In this document: positions 7,910 to 17,632 of the stretch, piece after piece
How the letters are laid out: the number at the start of each line of letters is the position of its first letter
Numbering within the stretch: the stretch's first letter is position 1
Assembly (NCBI GenBank): GCA_944326315.1
Contig: CALVDP010000002.1
Location: 23,710 to 87,709 of the forward strand
DNA from: an uncultured Bacteroidales bacterium
GTDB lineage: Bacteria > Bacteroidota > Bacteroidia > Bacteroidales > UBA932
DNA length: 64,000 bases
Reading direction: 5' to 3'
Notes under the pieces: model-generated
Databases searched by the model: none
Told to the model about the DNA's origin: nothing
What the model saw: only the letters and a program-made list of their open reading frames with translations
Made by a program: the position numbers and the translations under genes

Positions 7910-8587
7910 TTATTCTTCCAGGAGTCCGGGACGGAGTTTTCTTGTCCTTTCCACAGCCTGCTCGTCCTGCCATTGGCGGATGAGTCTGGGATTCCCGCTC
8001 AGCAGCACGTCAGGCACCTTCCATCCGTTGAATTCGGCAGGCCTTGTGTAGACAGGAGGGGACAGAAGGCCGTCCTGGTAGCAGTCGCTCAATGCGGAAG
8101 TCTCGTCTGAAATGGCTCCAGGCAAAAGTCTGACGACCGCGTCTGCTATGATGGCCGCAGGAAGTTCGCCTCCGCTGAGCACATAGTCTCCGACAGTGAT
8201 CTCCCTTGTGACAAGGTGTTCCCTGATACGGTGGTCGACACCCTTGTAATGTCCGCACAATATGATTATGTTTTCCTTGAGGGACAACTCGTTCGCCATA
8301 TTCTGGGAAAACTGTTCCCCGTCGGGGGACATGTAGATCACCTCGTCATATTCCCTCTCTTCCTTCAGCCCTGTGATCATCCGGTAGACCGGCTCGACCA
8401 TCAGCACCATTCCCGCATCGCCTCCATAGCTGTAGTCATCGACCTGCAGCCTGGGTCCCTTCCCGTATTCCCTGAGATTGTGGACATGTATTTCCACAAG
8501 ACCTTTCTTTATCGCACGTCCTACTATGGAATGGCTCAACGGGCTTTCAAGCAGCTCCGGTACCACGGAGATTATGTCAATCCTCAT
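7910..8587 (-). CDS. trmD: tRNA (guanine-N1)-methyltransferase
   Basis: Methylates G37 next to the anticodon of certain tRNAs, which prevents frameshifting. The 225 residues fit the SPOUT/TrmD family: [21 protein letters not shown] at the start, [26 protein letters not shown] and the knot motif [23 protein letters not shown]. The start at 8587 was chosen because the frame continues upstream for more than 300 codons without stop, but that part is only the complement of the DUF349 gene. It is divergent from the DUF349 gene, with 132 bases between the starts. Confidence 0.95.
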   Translation of the reverse strand: MRIDIISVVPELLESPLSHSIVGRAIKKGLVEIHVHNLREYGKGPRLQVDDYSYGGDAGMVLMVEPVYRMITGLKEEREYDEVIYMSPDGEQFSQNMANELSLKENIIILCGHYKGVDHRIREHLVTREITVGDYVLSGGELPAAIIADAVVRLLPGAISDETSALSDCYQDGLLSPPVYTRPAEFNGWKVPDVLLSGNPRLIRQWQDEQAVERTRKLRPGLLEE

Positions 8588-8683
8588 AATACTGTATACA
8601 TTATTGCATGTAATGCCATTATTTTTTGTTCTGGAAATTGCAAAATTAACAAAATTATCTCTGCGTGAATTGGCAAAAATTGA

Positions 8684-8691
8684 TATATTTG
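8684..8691 (+). promoter_or_regulatory. -7 promoter box for the DUF349 gene
   Basis: TATATTTG lies 28 bases before the ATG at 8720. No good TTTG is found 19-21 bases upstream, so the -33 part is weak. It supports the start at 8720 over the TTG at 8696. Confidence 0.5.
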
Positions 8692-8719
8692 CAATTTGAA
8701 ATTTAACTCTTGTAACATT

Positions 8720-10555
8720 ATGACCGAAGAAAAGAATCCGGAAGTGCTGGATGTGCCGATGGAAGCCGTTGAAAATGAAGAGACCACGCAGGTGAATTAC
8801 TCGGAGAAGAGTCTTGCCGAGCTTGCTGATCTTTTTATGGAACTTGCCAGGAATCCGGAAAGGATGAAGATGAACAAGGAGGCGGATGCCATAAAGTCCG
8901 CATTCTATAAAAATCTTACCAGGGAAAAGGCGGCGGCAGGCATAGCAGTGCCGGAAGATACGGCCGTGGAGCCTTCTGACGATGCCGCGGATGCGCCGGT
9001 CCCGGAGTCCTCTGAGGGGGAGGAGCATGTGGCCGAAGCCGCACAGGAGACAGAAGAATCCGTGTCGGACAATCCTTTTGCTGAAATTGAAAGAGGATTC
9101 AAGGCTCTGTATAACGCATACAGGAAAGAGCGTGCGGAATATAACAGGGAGCAGGAGAAGGAGAGAGAGCACAATCTTGAGCTTAAGGAGGCTGTCATAA
9201 AGGATCTTAAGGCGCTTCTTGAGAAACAGGAGGATGTGAACAGGACTTTCCCCGAGTTCCGCGAGATCCAGAACAGATGGCGTGCGATAGGACAGGTGCC
9301 GGTGCAGAGTTTCCGGGATCTGAATGATACGTATCAGCTGTATGTGGAGCAGTTCTATGATATGGTCAAGATCAACAGGGAGCTGAGAGACCTTGATTTC
9401 AAAAAGAACCTTGAGGTCAAGACCGGATTCTGCGAGCAGGCGGAGAAGCTTGCCGAAAGCGATAATGTGGTCGAAGCATTCAAGGAACTGCAGCGTCTTC
9501 ACGAACAGTGGAAAGAATACGGGCCGGTAGCCAAGGAATTCAGGGAATCCATCTGGGATCGCTTCAAGGCTGCCACTGCTGTCATCAACAAGAAATATCA
9601 GGCCCACTTCGAAGGCCTCAAGGAGCAATATGCGGAGAATCTCGCTGCCAAGACACGCTTGTGCGAGCAGGTGGAGGAGATAGCCTCGAAGGAGAATATA
9701 GCGGCTCCGGAATGGAATACCCTTTCCAAGGATATAGAGGAAATCCAGAAGCAGTGGAGGACTATCGGCTTCGCTTCCAAGAAGGAAAACCAGAAGATAT
9801 ACGACCGTTTCAGGGCTGCCTGCGACAAGTTTTTCGAGAGGAAGAGAGACTTCTATGCCGGCTACAAGGAGAATATGAACTCCAACCTTGAGAAGAAGAT
9901 AGCGCTTTGCGAGGCGGCAGAAGCCCTCAAGGACAGTACGGACTGGAAGAAGACCGCCAGCCAGCTCATTAACCTTCAGAAGCAGTGGAAGGAAATAGGG
10001 GCGGTGCCGCGCAAGAAGTCAGAGCAGCTGTGGAAGCGTTTCCGTGCCGCATGTGATGCATTCTTCAACGAAAGGGACAAGAATGTGAAGCCAGAGAATG
10101 ATTTCTACGGCAACCTGAAGGCCAAGCAGCACCTTGTCGAAGAAATTGCTGCCTACAGCCTTACGGGCGACGAGGATGCTGACGCCGATGCAATGAACGC
10201 ATTCATGCAGAGGTGGCAGGAGATCGGCTTCGTGCCATTCAAGGAAAAGGATGCGATAGCCAAGAGCTATAAGGATGCACTGCAGTCCACTTTCGGAGAC
10301 CTTGTGTCCAGGACACGCAAGACAAGGTATGCAAAGGCTCCGAAGAATGAGAAGGAGCGCCTTGTGCAGAAGTATTTGAAGAAAGAACAGGATATCACCA
10401 CTTATGAGAACAATATTGGTTTCTTCGCCATGTCCAAGAATTCAGAGCCTCTGATCAGACAGATGCAGGACAGGATCGAACAGGCCAAGAAGGAACTTGA
10501 GGAGCTCAAGGAGCAGATCAGGGCTATAGACAGTGCCTCTGAAGCTGCGGAATGA
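8720..10555 (+). CDS. DUF349 domain protein
   Basis: A highly charged, largely helical 611-residue protein with about five DUF349 repeats. Each repeat has a core such as [55 protein letters not shown] and [15 protein letters not shown], separated by helices of about 70 residues. The first 140 residues are acidic and of low complexity. The C-terminal 50 residues form a likely coiled coil. The family is conserved in Bacteroidota and unstudied as far as I know; a cytoplasmic role is likely since no signal or membrane span is visible. A TTG 24 bases upstream is in frame, but the ATG at 8720 is preferred because of the promoter position. yidC follows in the same direction. Confidence 0.85.
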   Translation: MTEEKNPEVLDVPMEAVENEETTQVNYSEKSLAELADLFMELARNPERMKMNKEADAIKSAFYKNLTREKAAAGIAVPEDTAVEPSDDAADAPVPESSEGEEHVAEAAQETEESVSDNPFAEIERGFKALYNAYRKERAEYNREQEKEREHNLELKEAVIKDLKALLEKQEDVNRTFPEFREIQNRWRAIGQVPVQSFRDLNDTYQLYVEQFYDMVKINRELRDLDFKKNLEVKTGFCEQAEKLAESDNVVEAFKELQRLHEQWKEYGPVAKEFRESIWDRFKAATAVINKKYQAHFEGLKEQYAENLAAKTRLCEQVEEIASKENIAAPEWNTLSKDIEEIQKQWRTIGFASKKENQKIYDRFRAACDKFFERKRDFYAGYKENMNSNLEKKIALCEAAEALKDSTDWKKTASQLINLQKQWKEIGAVPRKKSEQLWKRFRAACDAFFNERDKNVKPENDFYGNLKAKQHLVEEIAAYSLTGDEDADADAMNAFMQRWQEIGFVPFKEKDAIAKSYKDALQSTFGDLVSRTRKTRYAKAPKNEKERLVQKYLKKEQDITTYENNIGFFAMSKNSEPLIRQMQDRIEQAKKELEELKEQIRAIDSASEAAE

Positions 10556-10625
10556 CCGGATTCTCCGAAAGTGGTGTGATCAAATTCAAGATTGTTAATA
10601 TTCAGCCGGACGTTTATTAATTCAG

Positions 10626-12494
10626 ATGGATAAGAATTCTATTGTAGGCTTTATACTGATAGGGGTGATTTTTTTCGGCTTCACCTGGTATCAGTCCAAC
10701 CAATACAAGAAACAGAGAGAGTATCAGGAGCAGCTTGATTCCCTGGCATACGCGGAACAGCTTATGCTCGAAATGCAGAAAGATTCAATTGCGGCGCTGC
10801 ATGCCGTCCAGAATACCGGGAACTCCGGATCCGATGTGCTGGCCCGCCCGCAGAAATACATTGATTCACTGCTGAACAGCCATTACAACGCCGAGGCACA
10901 GTATGTGACCCTTTCCAACGGCAAACTGGAGCTTGTGCTGACCACAAGAGGTGCGCAGCCGTATTCCGCCCGTCTCAATGAGTACAGGACATACGACAGC
11001 ACTGACTTGTATCTCATCAAGCCCGAGTACAGCGACTTCAATATCGCAGTATTTGCCGGAGAGAACATCAATACCAGGGACATGGTCTTCAATGTGGCCG
11101 AGAAGACGGATACGTCGGTGGTGATGAGGCTGCCTTTCCACAACGGGGGATACCTTGAGCAGAAATACGTCCTTCCTGCAGACAGTTACATGGTAAGCAA
11201 CGAGCTCTCCTTCGTGAATATGGATGAGCTTGTCCCGAGGAAGATAAACAGTTTCGACATAGACTGGAATGTCATAATCCCGAGGCTGGAGAAGGGATAT
11301 TCCAACGAAAAGCAGTATTCGAAGCTTGACTATTATTTCTCGGGAGAGAAGAAGCCCGAGCAGCTTGGAAGAGGGGGCAGGAATGACAGCGAAAGCATTG
11401 TCTCCAGGGTGAAATGGTTCGCTTTCCAGCAGCAGTTTTTCTCCGCGATCATGACTGCCGGCAACGAATTCTCGTCAGCCGACTTCGGCATTCAGTTCTA
11501 CGGAGAGGACGACCCGGACAGGAATCTGATGATGTGCACAGCCAAACTGCAGTCTGAGCTCAAGCATGGCGAGGACAGGATAACGGTACCTTTCGAATTC
11601 TATTTCGGGCCGAACCATTACCGCACACTGAAGAGCTATGACCAGCATTACGAGAAGATCATTCCTCTCGGCGGAAGTGTCATAGGACTCATAAGCAGGG
11701 GAGTGATCATCCCGACGTTCAACTTCCTCGGCAAGTTCATACACAACTACGGACTGATAATACTGATAATGACTATCCTCATCAAGCTGGTGATTTCTCC
11801 GCTTACGATGAAGTCATACAAATCTTCGGCGAAGATGAATGTCATCAAGCCCGAGATAGACAAACTTAATGAGAAATACCCTAAGCAGGAGGATGCCCTC
11901 AAGAAGCAGCAGGCGATGATGGAGCTTTACAAAAGAGCTGGCATAAGCCCTATGGGAGGCTGCCTCCCTATGCTCCTGCAGCTGCCTGTACTGTATGCGA
12001 TGTTCCGTTTCTTCCCTGCATCCATAGAGCTTAGGCAACAGAGGTTCCTCTGGGCGGATGACCTGAGCGCATATGATTCCATATTGGACCTGCCGTTCAG
12101 GATACCTCTCTACGGAGATCATGTGTCGCTTTTTGCGCTCCTTATGGCCGTGTCCATGTTCCTGTACTCGAAAATGACTTCCAGCCAGATGTCGAATGAT
12201 CCGAATATGGCGGGAATGAAGTTCATGAGCGTGTGGATGATGCCTATAATGATGCTTTTCATCTGTAACAACCTTTCCAGCGGATTGAGCTACTACTATC
12301 TTCTTTCCAACCTGATAACAATGTTCCAGACCTGGTTCGTGAGACGTTATCTGATAGACGAGAAGAAGATACATGCCCAGCTTGCCGCATCGGCCGGCAA
12401 GCCTATGCCGAAGTCGAAGTGGCAGCAGAGACTGGAGGAGGCCCAGAGAATGCAGCAGCAGGCTCTCAAGGAGCAGCAGAAGCGCAGACGTTAG
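10626..12494 (+). CDS. yidC: Membrane protein insertase YidC
   Basis: Inserts and folds inner-membrane proteins, alone or with SecYEG. The 622 residues show the Gram-negative layout: an N-terminal membrane span (IVGFILIGVIFFGFTWYQS), a large periplasmic beta-sandwich domain to about residue 350, and the conserved Oxa1-type core with five spans from about 360 (NYGLIILIMTILIKLVISPLTMKSYKSSAKM, GGCLPMLLQLPVLYAMFRFF). The C-terminal tail is basic and glutamine-rich, as is common in Bacteroidota. It lies between the DUF349 gene (70 bases) and the PLP-binding protein gene (4 bases), suggesting an operon with the latter. Confidence 0.97.
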   Translation: MDKNSIVGFILIGVIFFGFTWYQSNQYKKQREYQEQLDSLAYAEQLMLEMQKDSIAALHAVQNTGNSGSDVLARPQKYIDSLLNSHYNAEAQYVTLSNGKLELVLTTRGAQPYSARLNEYRTYDSTDLYLIKPEYSDFNIAVFAGENINTRDMVFNVAEKTDTSVVMRLPFHNGGYLEQKYVLPADSYMVSNELSFVNMDELVPRKINSFDIDWNVIIPRLEKGYSNEKQYSKLDYYFSGEKKPEQLGRGGRNDSESIVSRVKWFAFQQQFFSAIMTAGNEFSSADFGIQFYGEDDPDRNLMMCTAKLQSELKHGEDRITVPFEFYFGPNHYRTLKSYDQHYEKIIPLGGSVIGLISRGVIIPTFNFLGKFIHNYGLIILIMTILIKLVISPLTMKSYKSSAKMNVIKPEIDKLNEKYPKQEDALKKQQAMMELYKRAGISPMGGCLPMLLQLPVLYAMFRFFPASIELRQQRFLWADDLSAYDSILDLPFRIPLYGDHVSLFALLMAVSMFLYSKMTSSQMSNDPNMAGMKFMSVWMMPIMMLFICNNLSSGLSYYYLLSNLITMFQTWFVRRYLIDEKKIHAQLAASAGKPMPKSKWQQRLEEAQRMQQQALKEQQKRRR

Positions 12495-12498
12495 TTTT

Positions 12499-13173
12499 AT
12501 GCACGATATTGCTACAGCTATAAGAGAACTGAAGGAAGAACTGCCATCAAATGTAAAATTGGTGGCAGTTTCCAAATTCCATCCGGCCGAGGCCGTGATG
12601 GAGGCGTACAATGCGGGGCAGAGGGTGTTCGGAGAAAGCCGACCGCAGGAGCTTGCCGCCAAGGCGGCTGTCCTGCCGGGAGACATATCCTGGCATTTCA
12701 TCGGGCATCTGCAGACGAACAAGCTGAAGCTTGTCCTTCCTGTGGCATCAATGGTGGAGTCTGTGGATTCCCTGCATCTTCTTACTGCGATTGACAGATG
12801 GGGAAAGGAAAATGGAAAGGTGACTGACGTCCTCCTTGAGATGCATATCGCGTCCGAGGACACGAAGCAGGGCTTCTCCAGGGAAGAGATTCTTTCGCTT
12901 GTCCCAAGGGCGCAGGACTATCCGAATGTGCGGATATCGGGGCTTATGGGCATGGCGACCTTCACTGATGACGAAACTGTCATAAGAAGGGATTTCGCGG
13001 CTCTGGTTGCCCTCAGGGACGAGATCAGGACCGGTATCGGCGATTATCCCGGTCTGCCTGCCGGATTTGGCATCCTTTCTTTCGGGATGACGCATGACTA
13101 CAGGATTGCCGTGGAGATGGGGGCGGATATCGTTAGGATCGGTACGCTGATTTTCGGGGAAAGGGCATACTGA
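12499..13173 (+). CDS. YggS/PLPBP family pyridoxal-phosphate-binding protein
   Basis: A 224-residue PLP homeostasis protein with an alanine-racemase-like barrel; it binds PLP but is not thought to catalyse a reaction. Diagnostic stretches are KLVAVSKFHPAEAV with the PLP lysine, FGESRPQELAAK, WHFIGHLQTNKLK, the SGLMGMATFTDD loop and LSFGMTHDYRIAVEMGADIVRIGTLIFGER at the end. The start at 12499 was chosen because the frame upstream of it overlaps yidC and has unrelated arginine/serine-rich translation. It follows the yidC stop by 4 bases. Confidence 0.93.
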   Translation: MHDIATAIRELKEELPSNVKLVAVSKFHPAEAVMEAYNAGQRVFGESRPQELAAKAAVLPGDISWHFIGHLQTNKLKLVLPVASMVESVDSLHLLTAIDRWGKENGKVTDVLLEMHIASEDTKQGFSREEILSLVPRAQDYPNVRISGLMGMATFTDDETVIRRDFAALVALRDEIRTGIGDYPGLPAGFGILSFGMTHDYRIAVEMGADIVRIGTLIFGERAY

Positions 13174-13248
13174 TCCCGCATGTCGGATCCTGATTGCCTG
13201 ATTTATGGCGGAATGCATTGTTTTTAACTTTAACCGGGGACTGAAGAT

Positions 13249-15240
13249 ATGAATACTGAAAAGGACACAGAAGAAGATCTGAGGGAAAACATCAAATACC
13301 TGGAGCTGCTTTCGTTGAATTTTCCCACCATTGCGGCTGCCAGTTCGGAAATCATAAATCTGGAGGCCATATTGAATCTTCCTAAGGGGACGGAACACTT
13401 TCTGGCGGATCTTCATGGCGAGTACGAAGCTTTCGAGCATGTCCTCAGGAATGCATCCGGTGCCATAAAACGCAAGGTGAACGAGATTTTCGGGAATTCA
13501 CTCTACGAGTCGGAGAAAAAGGAGCTTTGCACCCTCATTTACTACCCGGAGCAGAAGCTGCAGCTCATCAAGGAAGCTGTGCCGGACATAAATCCGTGGT
13601 ACAGCGTGACTTTGAACCGCCTTGTGAAGGTGTGTCAGAATGTGTCTTCCAAGTACACGAGGTCAAAGGTGCGCAAGGCCCTCCCTCAGGAATTCTCATA
13701 TATCATACAGGAGCTCCTTCATGAAAGCAGCGCCGACCCGAACAAGCAGGCCTATATCAATGTCATCATCAGCACGATAATAGAGACATACCGTGCGGAC
13801 GACTTCATCATAGCGATGTGTAATCTGATACAGAGGCTGACAATCGATTCCCTGCATATCCTCGGAGACATCTTCGACAGGGGACCGGGACCTCATATCA
13901 TCATGGACACGCTGTGTGACTATCACCATTTCGATATACAGTGGGGCAATCATGACATACTGTGGATGGGTGCCGCATCGGGCAACGATGCCTGCATCGC
14001 CAATGTAATAAGGCTTGCGATGCGCTATGCCAACCATTCGGTCCTGGAGGACGGCTATGGCATCAACCTGCTTCCGCTGGCTACATTTGCCATGGAGACC
14101 TATGCTGATGACCCGTGCACATCGTTCGGCCCGAGGATAGAGGATGAGGCCCAGAAAGTGGACGAGAAGACGAAGCGCTTGCTGGCGCAGATGCACAAGG
14201 CCATAAGTATCATACAGTTCAAGCTTGAGGCGGAAATAATATCACGTCGGCCGGAATTCAAGATGGATGACAGGCTGCTGCTCGGTCATATCGATCTTGG
14301 ACGGAAGGTATTCGTCATGGACGGGAAAGACTATGAGATGAAGGACTGCTTTTTCCCGACACTTGATCCGGCTGATCCGTACCGTCTGACACCGGAGGAG
14401 AGGGAAGTGGTGGACAAACTTCATAATTCCTTCATACGGAGCGACAAGCTTCGCAAACATATAAAGTGCATCTTCCGATACGGGTGCATGTACAACATCT
14501 GCAATTCGAATCTTCTTTTCCATGCTTCAATGCCGCTGAACGACGACGGAAGCCTCAAGGAGGTGGAAATTCTCGGGAAAAGGTACAAGGGCCGCGAACT
14601 GCTCGGAAGGGTGGGGCAGCTGGTAAGGATAGCATATTTCTCTGATCATCAGGATCCTGAGAAAAGTTTTGCCCTGGACTATGTATGGTATTTATGGTGC
14701 GGGAAGGATTCTCCGGCCTTCGACAAGAGCAAGATGGCCACTTTCGAGAGATACTTTCTCGTTGACAAGGAACTTCACAAGGAGGAGAAAGGCGCCTATT
14801 ATACACTCCGCAATGACGAGGCCGTATGCGACAGGATTCTTGACGAGTTCGGAGTGACGGGAGAGCACCGTCATATCATCAACGGACATGTCCCTGTCAA
14901 GGCCGCCAAGGGTGAGAAGCCTGTCCGCGCCAACGGAAAGCTGATGGTCATCGACGGAGGTTTTTCCAAGGCATATCATCCGGAGACGGGTATTGCCGGA
15001 TACACTCTCGTATATCATTCACGCGGGTTCCAGCTTGTGCAGCATGAACCGTTTTCCTCTACTCAGAAGGCTATAGAGGAAGGCCAGGACATCAAGTCCA
15101 CGACACAGCTTGTCGAGCTCAGCAGCCAGAGGATGATGGTCAAGGACACGGACAAGGGCAGGGAGCTCATGATCCAGATAGAGGACCTGAAAAAACTCCT
15201 GCAGGCCTACCGGCTCGGCATTATCAAGGAGAGATCATGA
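13249..15240 (+). CDS. fbp: Fructose-1,6-bisphosphatase, class III
   Basis: Gluconeogenic enzyme that hydrolyses fructose-1,6-bisphosphate. The 663 residues have the long class III form typical of Firmicutes and Bacteroidota, with a metallophosphatase core: FLADLHGEYEAFEHVL, LHILGDIFDRGPGPHIIMD, IQWGNHDILWMGAASGN and, near the end, HIINGHVPVKAAKGEKP. These supply the metal-binding aspartates, histidines and asparagine. It is not related to the class I enzyme. The gene converges on lpxB, and a weak GC-rich hairpin (CCCCG/CGGGG, 15243-15268) lies in the 35-base gap. Confidence 0.95.
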   Translation: MNTEKDTEEDLRENIKYLELLSLNFPTIAAASSEIINLEAILNLPKGTEHFLADLHGEYEAFEHVLRNASGAIKRKVNEIFGNSLYESEKKELCTLIYYPEQKLQLIKEAVPDINPWYSVTLNRLVKVCQNVSSKYTRSKVRKALPQEFSYIIQELLHESSADPNKQAYINVIISTIIETYRADDFIIAMCNLIQRLTIDSLHILGDIFDRGPGPHIIMDTLCDYHHFDIQWGNHDILWMGAASGNDACIANVIRLAMRYANHSVLEDGYGINLLPLATFAMETYADDPCTSFGPRIEDEAQKVDEKTKRLLAQMHKAISIIQFKLEAEIISRRPEFKMDDRLLLGHIDLGRKVFVMDGKDYEMKDCFFPTLDPADPYRLTPEEREVVDKLHNSFIRSDKLRKHIKCIFRYGCMYNICNSNLLFHASMPLNDDGSLKEVEILGKRYKGRELLGRVGQLVRIAYFSDHQDPEKSFALDYVWYLWCGKDSPAFDKSKMATFERYFLVDKELHKEEKGAYYTLRNDEAVCDRILDEFGVTGEHRHIINGHVPVKAAKGEKPVRANGKLMVIDGGFSKAYHPETGIAGYTLVYHSRGFQLVQHEPFSSTQKAIEEGQDIKSTTQLVELSSQRMMVKDTDKGRELMIQIEDLKKLLQAYRLGIIKERS

Positions 15241-15275
15241 TTCCCCGCTGGTGCGGCAATATCGGGGAGTCCCGG

Positions 15276-16469
15276 TCATTTGCCTGCGAGCTCCTTATAC
15301 ATGGAAGCAGCCACGGCGCGCGATGATCCGCGTCCTCCGAGGGCCTTGCGTATTTCTTCGTATTCTTCGAGCATTTTTTCCCGGTATTGTCTGTCCTCTA
15401 TGAGTTTCCGGACTTCAGCTACAAGGTTGTCCGCATTACAGTCATTCTGGATAAGTTCCCTGAATGCAAGCCTGTCTACGACAAGATTGCCGAGACTGAT
15501 ATACCGTATCTTGACTATGTGCTTGGCTATCAGGTATGTAAGCTTGTTGCAGATGTAGCCCACGACCTGTGGGGTGCCGAGCAGTACCGTTTCCAGCGAG
15601 GCCGTACCGGAATTGACTACCGCCGCCTCGGCATGTCTGATGACGGACAGCGTCTCGCCGAACAATACCTTTATACCGGTCTTGCCGTACTTTGTATCGG
15701 CTTCCGCTATATAGCCTGCATAATCGTCCATGCTTCTTGCCGGGGCACCTGCCACTATGAACTGGTAGTCCTTGTACTTGCCGATTGCCTGCATTTTCGC
15801 CGCAAACCGGGTCAGTACAGGCATCATGGTGCTTATTTCTCCCTTGCGTGATCCGGCGAGAAGGGCGATCACAGGCTTGTCTTCCAGACCGTTCCTTTCC
15901 AGGAATTCTTTCCTGCTTTCGTTCATCGCCCTTGAAGAGGAAATGGAGTCAACAAGGGGATTCCCGAGGTATGTCGCATCCACACCTTTGGATTTGAAAT
16001 ATGGGATCTCGAAAGGGAAGACGATATAGAGCTTGTCCACATATTCCTTGAGCTTCCTTATCCTGCCTTCACGCGAGGCCCAGACTTTTGGCGCTATGTA
16101 GTAGAAAGTGCGGATACCGTGCTTGTGGGCAAATTCAGCTATCTTGAAATTGAATCCCGGATAATCTATCAGTATCACGGCGTCCGGTTTCCATCCGAGT
16201 ATGTCTTTCTTGCAGAAGGCGACATTTCCGAGGAGCTTCCCTGCATGTGTCAGCACTTCCCAGAATCCCATGATGGCCCCGTCCCTGTAGTGACGGACAA
16301 GACCGCCTCCGCCTTCATGGCAATGCTGTCGTTCCCTGCATACACCGTTCATAAGATCCCCGCCCCAGAAACGTATCACGGCTTCTGGATCTTCCTCATA
16401 CAATCCTTTCATCAGGTTTGACCCGTGCAGGTCACCGGATGCCTCACCTGCTATTATGTAATATTTCAT
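15276..16469 (-). CDS. lpxB: Lipid-A-disaccharide synthase
   Basis: Glycosyltransferase that joins UDP-2,3-diacylglucosamine and lipid X to the disaccharide of lipid A, at the inner face of the cytoplasmic membrane. The 397 residues start with YYIIAGEASGDLHGSNLMKGL, contain DAVILIDYPGFNFKIAEFAHK and the donor-binding region VIALLAGSRKGEI followed by AAVVNSGTASLETVLLGTPQVVGY. Length is normal. It is downstream of surE on the same strand with a 71-base gap, an order common in Bacteroidota. Confidence 0.95.
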   Translation of the reverse strand: MKYYIIAGEASGDLHGSNLMKGLYEEDPEAVIRFWGGDLMNGVCRERQHCHEGGGGLVRHYRDGAIMGFWEVLTHAGKLLGNVAFCKKDILGWKPDAVILIDYPGFNFKIAEFAHKHGIRTFYYIAPKVWASREGRIRKLKEYVDKLYIVFPFEIPYFKSKGVDATYLGNPLVDSISSSRAMNESRKEFLERNGLEDKPVIALLAGSRKGEISTMMPVLTRFAAKMQAIGKYKDYQFIVAGAPARSMDDYAGYIAEADTKYGKTGIKVLFGETLSVIRHAEAAVVNSGTASLETVLLGTPQVVGYICNKLTYLIAKHIVKIRYISLGNLVVDRLAFRELIQNDCNADNLVAEVRKLIEDRQYREKMLEEYEEIRKALGGRGSSRAVAASMYKELAGK

Positions 16470-16540
16470 CGGATAAGGTCGGAAAAATGGTGTAACAAAA
16501 ATGTTTTAGAATTAAACATGTTTGTTACATCTGTTTATAA

Positions 16541-17356
16541 TTAATAATTTATATCAAAACCTATGGCTCTCAGCCTCTCAAGCTCGGTATAGTCTGTACA
16601 GTCGATATTGTGTGGTACTATCGTGATGTATCCTTCCTTGTTGTACCTGTGGTCAGCATCCGCAGGGTTCCTGTCATCGTCCTTAAATTCACCGGACATG
16701 ATGAAAAGCCTCTCTCCGTTGCCGGCCGCAGCCTCTGTCTCCCTGCCTTCCGGCATCCCTGCCTGATCCCAGGAAAGGAATTCCTTTATCCATCTTCCCT
16801 TGCCTTGGGATGCGGTCCTCAGTCCGGCAACAGGAACGGACGCTCCAGGAAAATTAATATTGTAGTAGATGCCGTATCCGGTAGCCCGTGATTCAAGGAG
16901 TTTCGTGATGATGCCCGGCAGATATTGCTGTACCTGACTGAAGTCTTCGTCCGCCTTCCATGTATCCATAGACACCCCGATGCCTGTTATACCGCACAGG
17001 GCAGCTTCGGCAGCCGCTCCGAGTGTCCCGGAATAGCACACGGCCGAAGCCGCATTGGAACCGTGGTTGATGCCTGAAATCACGAGGTCTGGAATATCCC
17101 GGGAGACGATTCCGTTGAATGCGAACTTCACGCAACTGGCCGGAGTGGCGTCAAGATATGTCCACCGCACACCATCTTCTGTCCCGAGATCCTTGTATGC
17201 TATGGCCTGTCCTCCCATTGAAACCGCCATCGACATGCCTGACTGTGGCCTTTTGGGGGCTATTACCGTCACTTTCCCGAATTCTTTCATGATTTCTGCA
17301 AGGACTCTGAGACCCTTTGCCTTGTAGCCATCGTCATTCGTCAGCAAAATATTCAT
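16541..17356 (-). CDS. surE: 5'-nucleotidase SurE
   Basis: Metal-dependent nucleoside-monophosphate phosphatase linked to stationary-phase survival. The 271 residues begin MNILLTNDDGYKAKGL, with the paired aspartates that bind the metal, followed by VIAPKRPQSGMSMAVS and PDLVISGINHGSNAASAVCYSGTLGAAAEA. The frame is open for 57 codons upstream, but those run through a promoter-bearing repeat, and a perfect promoter at 17381-17412 places the transcript start about 20 bases before this ATG. It precedes lpxB. The cargo transposon inserted about 170 bases upstream of the start. Confidence 0.95.
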   Translation of the reverse strand: MNILLTNDDGYKAKGLRVLAEIMKEFGKVTVIAPKRPQSGMSMAVSMGGQAIAYKDLGTEDGVRWTYLDATPASCVKFAFNGIVSRDIPDLVISGINHGSNAASAVCYSGTLGAAAEAALCGITGIGVSMDTWKADEDFSQVQQYLPGIITKLLESRATGYGIYYNINFPGASVPVAGLRTASQGKGRWIKEFLSWDQAGMPEGRETEAAAGNGERLFIMSGEFKDDDRNPADADHRYNKEGYITIVPHNIDCTDYTELERLRAIGFDINY

Positions 17357-17380
17357 AGTACAGGACCTAAAACTTTTTTG

Positions 17381-17412
17381 CAAATATACGCTGAAGCCGA
17401 GAGCAATGCAAA
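17381..17412 (-). promoter_or_regulatory. surE promoter inside a repeat unit
   Basis: On the minus strand TTTG (17409-17412), a 20-base spacer and TATATTTG (17381-17388) match the Bacteroidota consensus. The same arrangement with nearly the same spacer (CATTGCTCTCGGCTTC...) occurs in front of rsfS at 42574-42605. Confidence 0.8.
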
Positions 17413-17510
17413 TGAACTTGTTCAATTTGCATTGCCGAGGCGCTACAGGATATGTGGCGAAGCCAAATATCGCTGAAGCCGAGAGCAATCCTGGAAGCAC
17501 CACAGGATAT
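17381..17510 (-). repeat. Promoter-bearing repeat, two units, upstream of surE
   Basis: Read on the minus strand, two related units (about 17463-17510 and 17381-17456) share ATATCCTGT, a GCGCCTC-like box, TTGCTCTCGGCTTC and an ATATTTG box with the three units at 42410-42612. The unit next to surE contains a palindrome (17404-17436; GCAATGCAAAT arms) whose inner arm positions differ from the other locus yet still pair. The outer unit has GATATTTG instead of TATATTTG and lacks the palindrome. Confidence 0.8.
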
Positions 17511-17525
17511 AAGTTTTGTTTTTTC

Positions 17526-17555
17526 AATGATTATCCGCTAAAGTACCCATAAGGT
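17526..17555. repeat. Left terminal inverted repeat of the transposon
   Basis: Begins AATGATTATCCGC and continues with a TACCCATAAGG block. It pairs with the complement of 20910-20939, identical over the first 13 bases and partly over the rest. Confidence 0.85.
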
Positions 17556-17632
17556 CTGAAAATTCTATGGGCTTCAGTTGGTTATCTGCCCGGATTTTAC
17601 TATATTTGTATTGCATTCAAATACTTTGAGAC

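Noticed and set aside
8588-9628. Continuous minus-strand frame joining trmD to 340 upstream codons
   Set aside because: The extra part is the complement of the DUF349 gene; TrmD homology begins exactly at the ATG at 8587 and gives the normal length.
17357-17527. N-terminal extension of SurE
   Set aside because: It lies upstream of a perfect promoter at 17381-17412 and within repeat DNA; the SurE fold begins with MNILLTNDDG.
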